Part shown: positions 62,560-64,000 of the stretch, piece by piece
Numbering within the stretch: the first letter of the stretch is position 1
Layout: every line of letters starts with the position of its first letter
NCBI GenBank assembly: GCA_017654935.2
Contig: CM065695.1
Location: 29,340,854 to 29,404,853, forward strand
Length of the DNA stretch: 64,000 nucleotides
Origin: Phymorhynchus buccinoides
Taxonomy: Eukaryota > Mollusca > Gastropoda > Neogastropoda > Raphitomidae
Direction: 5' to 3'
Made by a program: the position numbers and the translations under genes
Notes under the pieces: model-generated
The model's database searches: none
Told to the model about the DNA's origin: nothing
What the model saw: only the letters and a program-made list of their open reading frames with translations

Positions 62560-64000
62560 ACAAAATCTGCCATGCCTGATCGCTTCCTCGCTTTAATATA
62601 ATTATATGCCTTAACTGTGATTTTTCAATGAACCACCTTCAGAAGCGAGGAATGGGTATCTGAAGGAAAACGGGATCAAGCAGATGGGAATAAGACGCTG
62701 TTGGGGGTTGGTTGGGGAATGAGTGAGGCTGGTTGTTTTATACGCCTTAAACGTGACTTTGATCAAATGACTTTAAAAGACAAAAGATGAGTGCATCTCA
62801 ATAAAAATAGGATGAAGCAGATATGGGGAAAAGAGTTGTTGGAGGGTGGGTTGGGGATACGAGTGAGGCTGGCTGCTTCCTCGCTTTTATATGTATGCCT
62901 TAACTGCGACTTTGACCTTAGCTTAACAGACAAGAAGAGGGTACAGTACTTCAAGAAAAGACAGGGTCAAGCAGATAGGAAAATGAGCTGTGGCGGTTTG
63001 AGGGCAATGAGTGAGGCTGACTGCTTCCCAGCTTAACCCTTTCATCGCCAATGTCGCATTTATGCACCACAATGGTGCAACACCCAAGCAAAAGGCATCA
63101 AATCAGGGCCTGTTATCTGAAGACCCTATTTTCTTAATTTTGGGGTATAAGGATAGGCCTAATGATATACCGTATTTTTCGGACTATAAGGCGCACCTTT
63201 GTATAAGAAAATTTAACCAAATTTCAGATTGTGTTACTATATTTTCTTACTAATTCATTAGTCATATTATAAGGCACAGGGGTCTGAGTCTGTGAAAAAA
63301 GTATCGCCTTATAGTCCGAAAACTACGGTACATGTCACAGAGGAATTCCCAATATTGCAGATTTTTTCTTTCTATACCCAATTAAGTTTAATGGTATATT
63401 TTGGCTAATAAATGGCTGGCAGCGAAAGGGTTAAACTGCGACTTTGGGTCAATAATATACAAGGAATGGGTATCTAAAAAAAGATGGGATCATAAGATGT
63501 TGGAGTATGGTTGGAGAAATGAGAGAGGCTGCTTGCTTCCTTCCTTTTTTTTAATATATATATCCCTGAACTGTGACCTTGAGCAAATGACCTCAACAGA
63601 CAAGGGTACTCCAAGAAAGATGGAATCAAGGGGATGGAGAAAAGAGTTGTTGGAGGGTGGTGGTCTGGGGAAATGAGTGAGACTGGATGCTTACCCGCAT
63701 AACTGACTTTGAGCAAATGACCTTAACATTAACAGACAAGGAACGGGTACTTCAAGATGGAATCAAGGGGATGGGGACAAGAGTTGTTGGAGGGTGGTCT
63801 GGGAGAAATGAGTGAGGCTGGATGCTTACCCGCATAACTGTGACCTTGAGCAAATGACCTCAACAGACAAGGAACGGGTACTCCAAGAAAGATGGAATCA
63901 AGGGGATGGGGACAAGAGTTGGGGGGGGGGGGGTGGGGGGGGGGGGGTGGGGGGGGGGGGGGGGGGGTGAAATGAGCGAGGCTGGATGCTTATCCGCTTA
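62560..64000. repeat. ~135-bp tandem array running off the right edge
   Basis: Units contain AACTGTGACTTTGA-like sequence, ACAGACAAGGAACGGGTACT, GATGGAATCAAGGGGATGGG and ATGAGTGAGGCTGG. About three diverged units precede a MITE at 63033-63434 and four more similar ones follow. A long G run interrupts the last unit at about 63919-63967. Confidence 0.88.
63033..63434. mobile_element. TTAA-type MITE carrying a nested TA-flanked MITE
   Basis: The outer first-family element (TTAACCCTTTCATCGCC to GGCAGCGAAAGGGTTAA) is interrupted at 63168-63330. The insert is a palindromic MITE (TACCGTATTTTTCGGACT to AGTCCGAAAACTACGGTA). Removing it with one TA restores the usual outer interior. Confidence 0.87.

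Overview
The window is animal nuclear DNA, most likely from a mollusc and probably a gastropod. That placement is inferred from very long (GT)n tracts, tRNA-derived SINEs, many families of short palindromic transposons, an intact DIRS-type retrotransposon, and small exons separated by 1-9 kb introns. Nothing in it is bacterial. Positions 26001-26500 are an assembly gap.

Two protein-coding genes can be reconstructed, both on the minus strand. (1) The 5' part of PIGN (GPI ethanolamine phosphate transferase 1) runs from its start codon at 21636 to 842. It has twelve exons with matching phases, encoding about 394 residues; the rest lies beyond the left edge. (2) The 3' part of CMIP (C-Maf-inducing protein) runs from 60389 to its stop codon at 30605-30607. 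It has ten exons, including a 27-nt microexon, encoding about 370 C-terminal residues; its 5' part lies beyond the right edge. The roughly 9 kb between the genes (21.6-30.6 kb) holds repeats, a G-rich tandem block, the gap and the CMIP 3' flank.

The last CMIP intron (30659-39333) contains a complete DIRS-like tyrosine-recombinase retrotransposon at about 32426-38890. It has inverted terminal repeats, an internal complementary region, and three open frames (gag-like, RT-RNase H, tyrosine recombinase). Other repeats are TTAA-flanked (piggyBac-like) MITEs, TA-flanked palindromic MITEs, pogo-like MITEs, hAT-like elements (three of them keep a fragment of the transposase zinc finger), SINEs, LINE fragments and about a dozen minisatellites. 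Several are nested.

The main unusual signal is that exon edges of both genes have been duplicated locally, often in tandem and together with a splice site. The best case is a 120-bp array at 41.52-42.55 kb behind a CMIP leucine-rich-repeat exon. Seven units each carry a potential acceptor, a 51-nt in-frame LRR module and a donor, separated by 69-nt potential introns, and the module differences I can see are all synonymous. This could be a latent or working repeat-cassette splicing system. PIGN exon 4, PIGN exon 3 and two more CMIP exons show related duplications. UG/CA dinucleotide tracts lie beside several CMIP splice sites, including the microexon.
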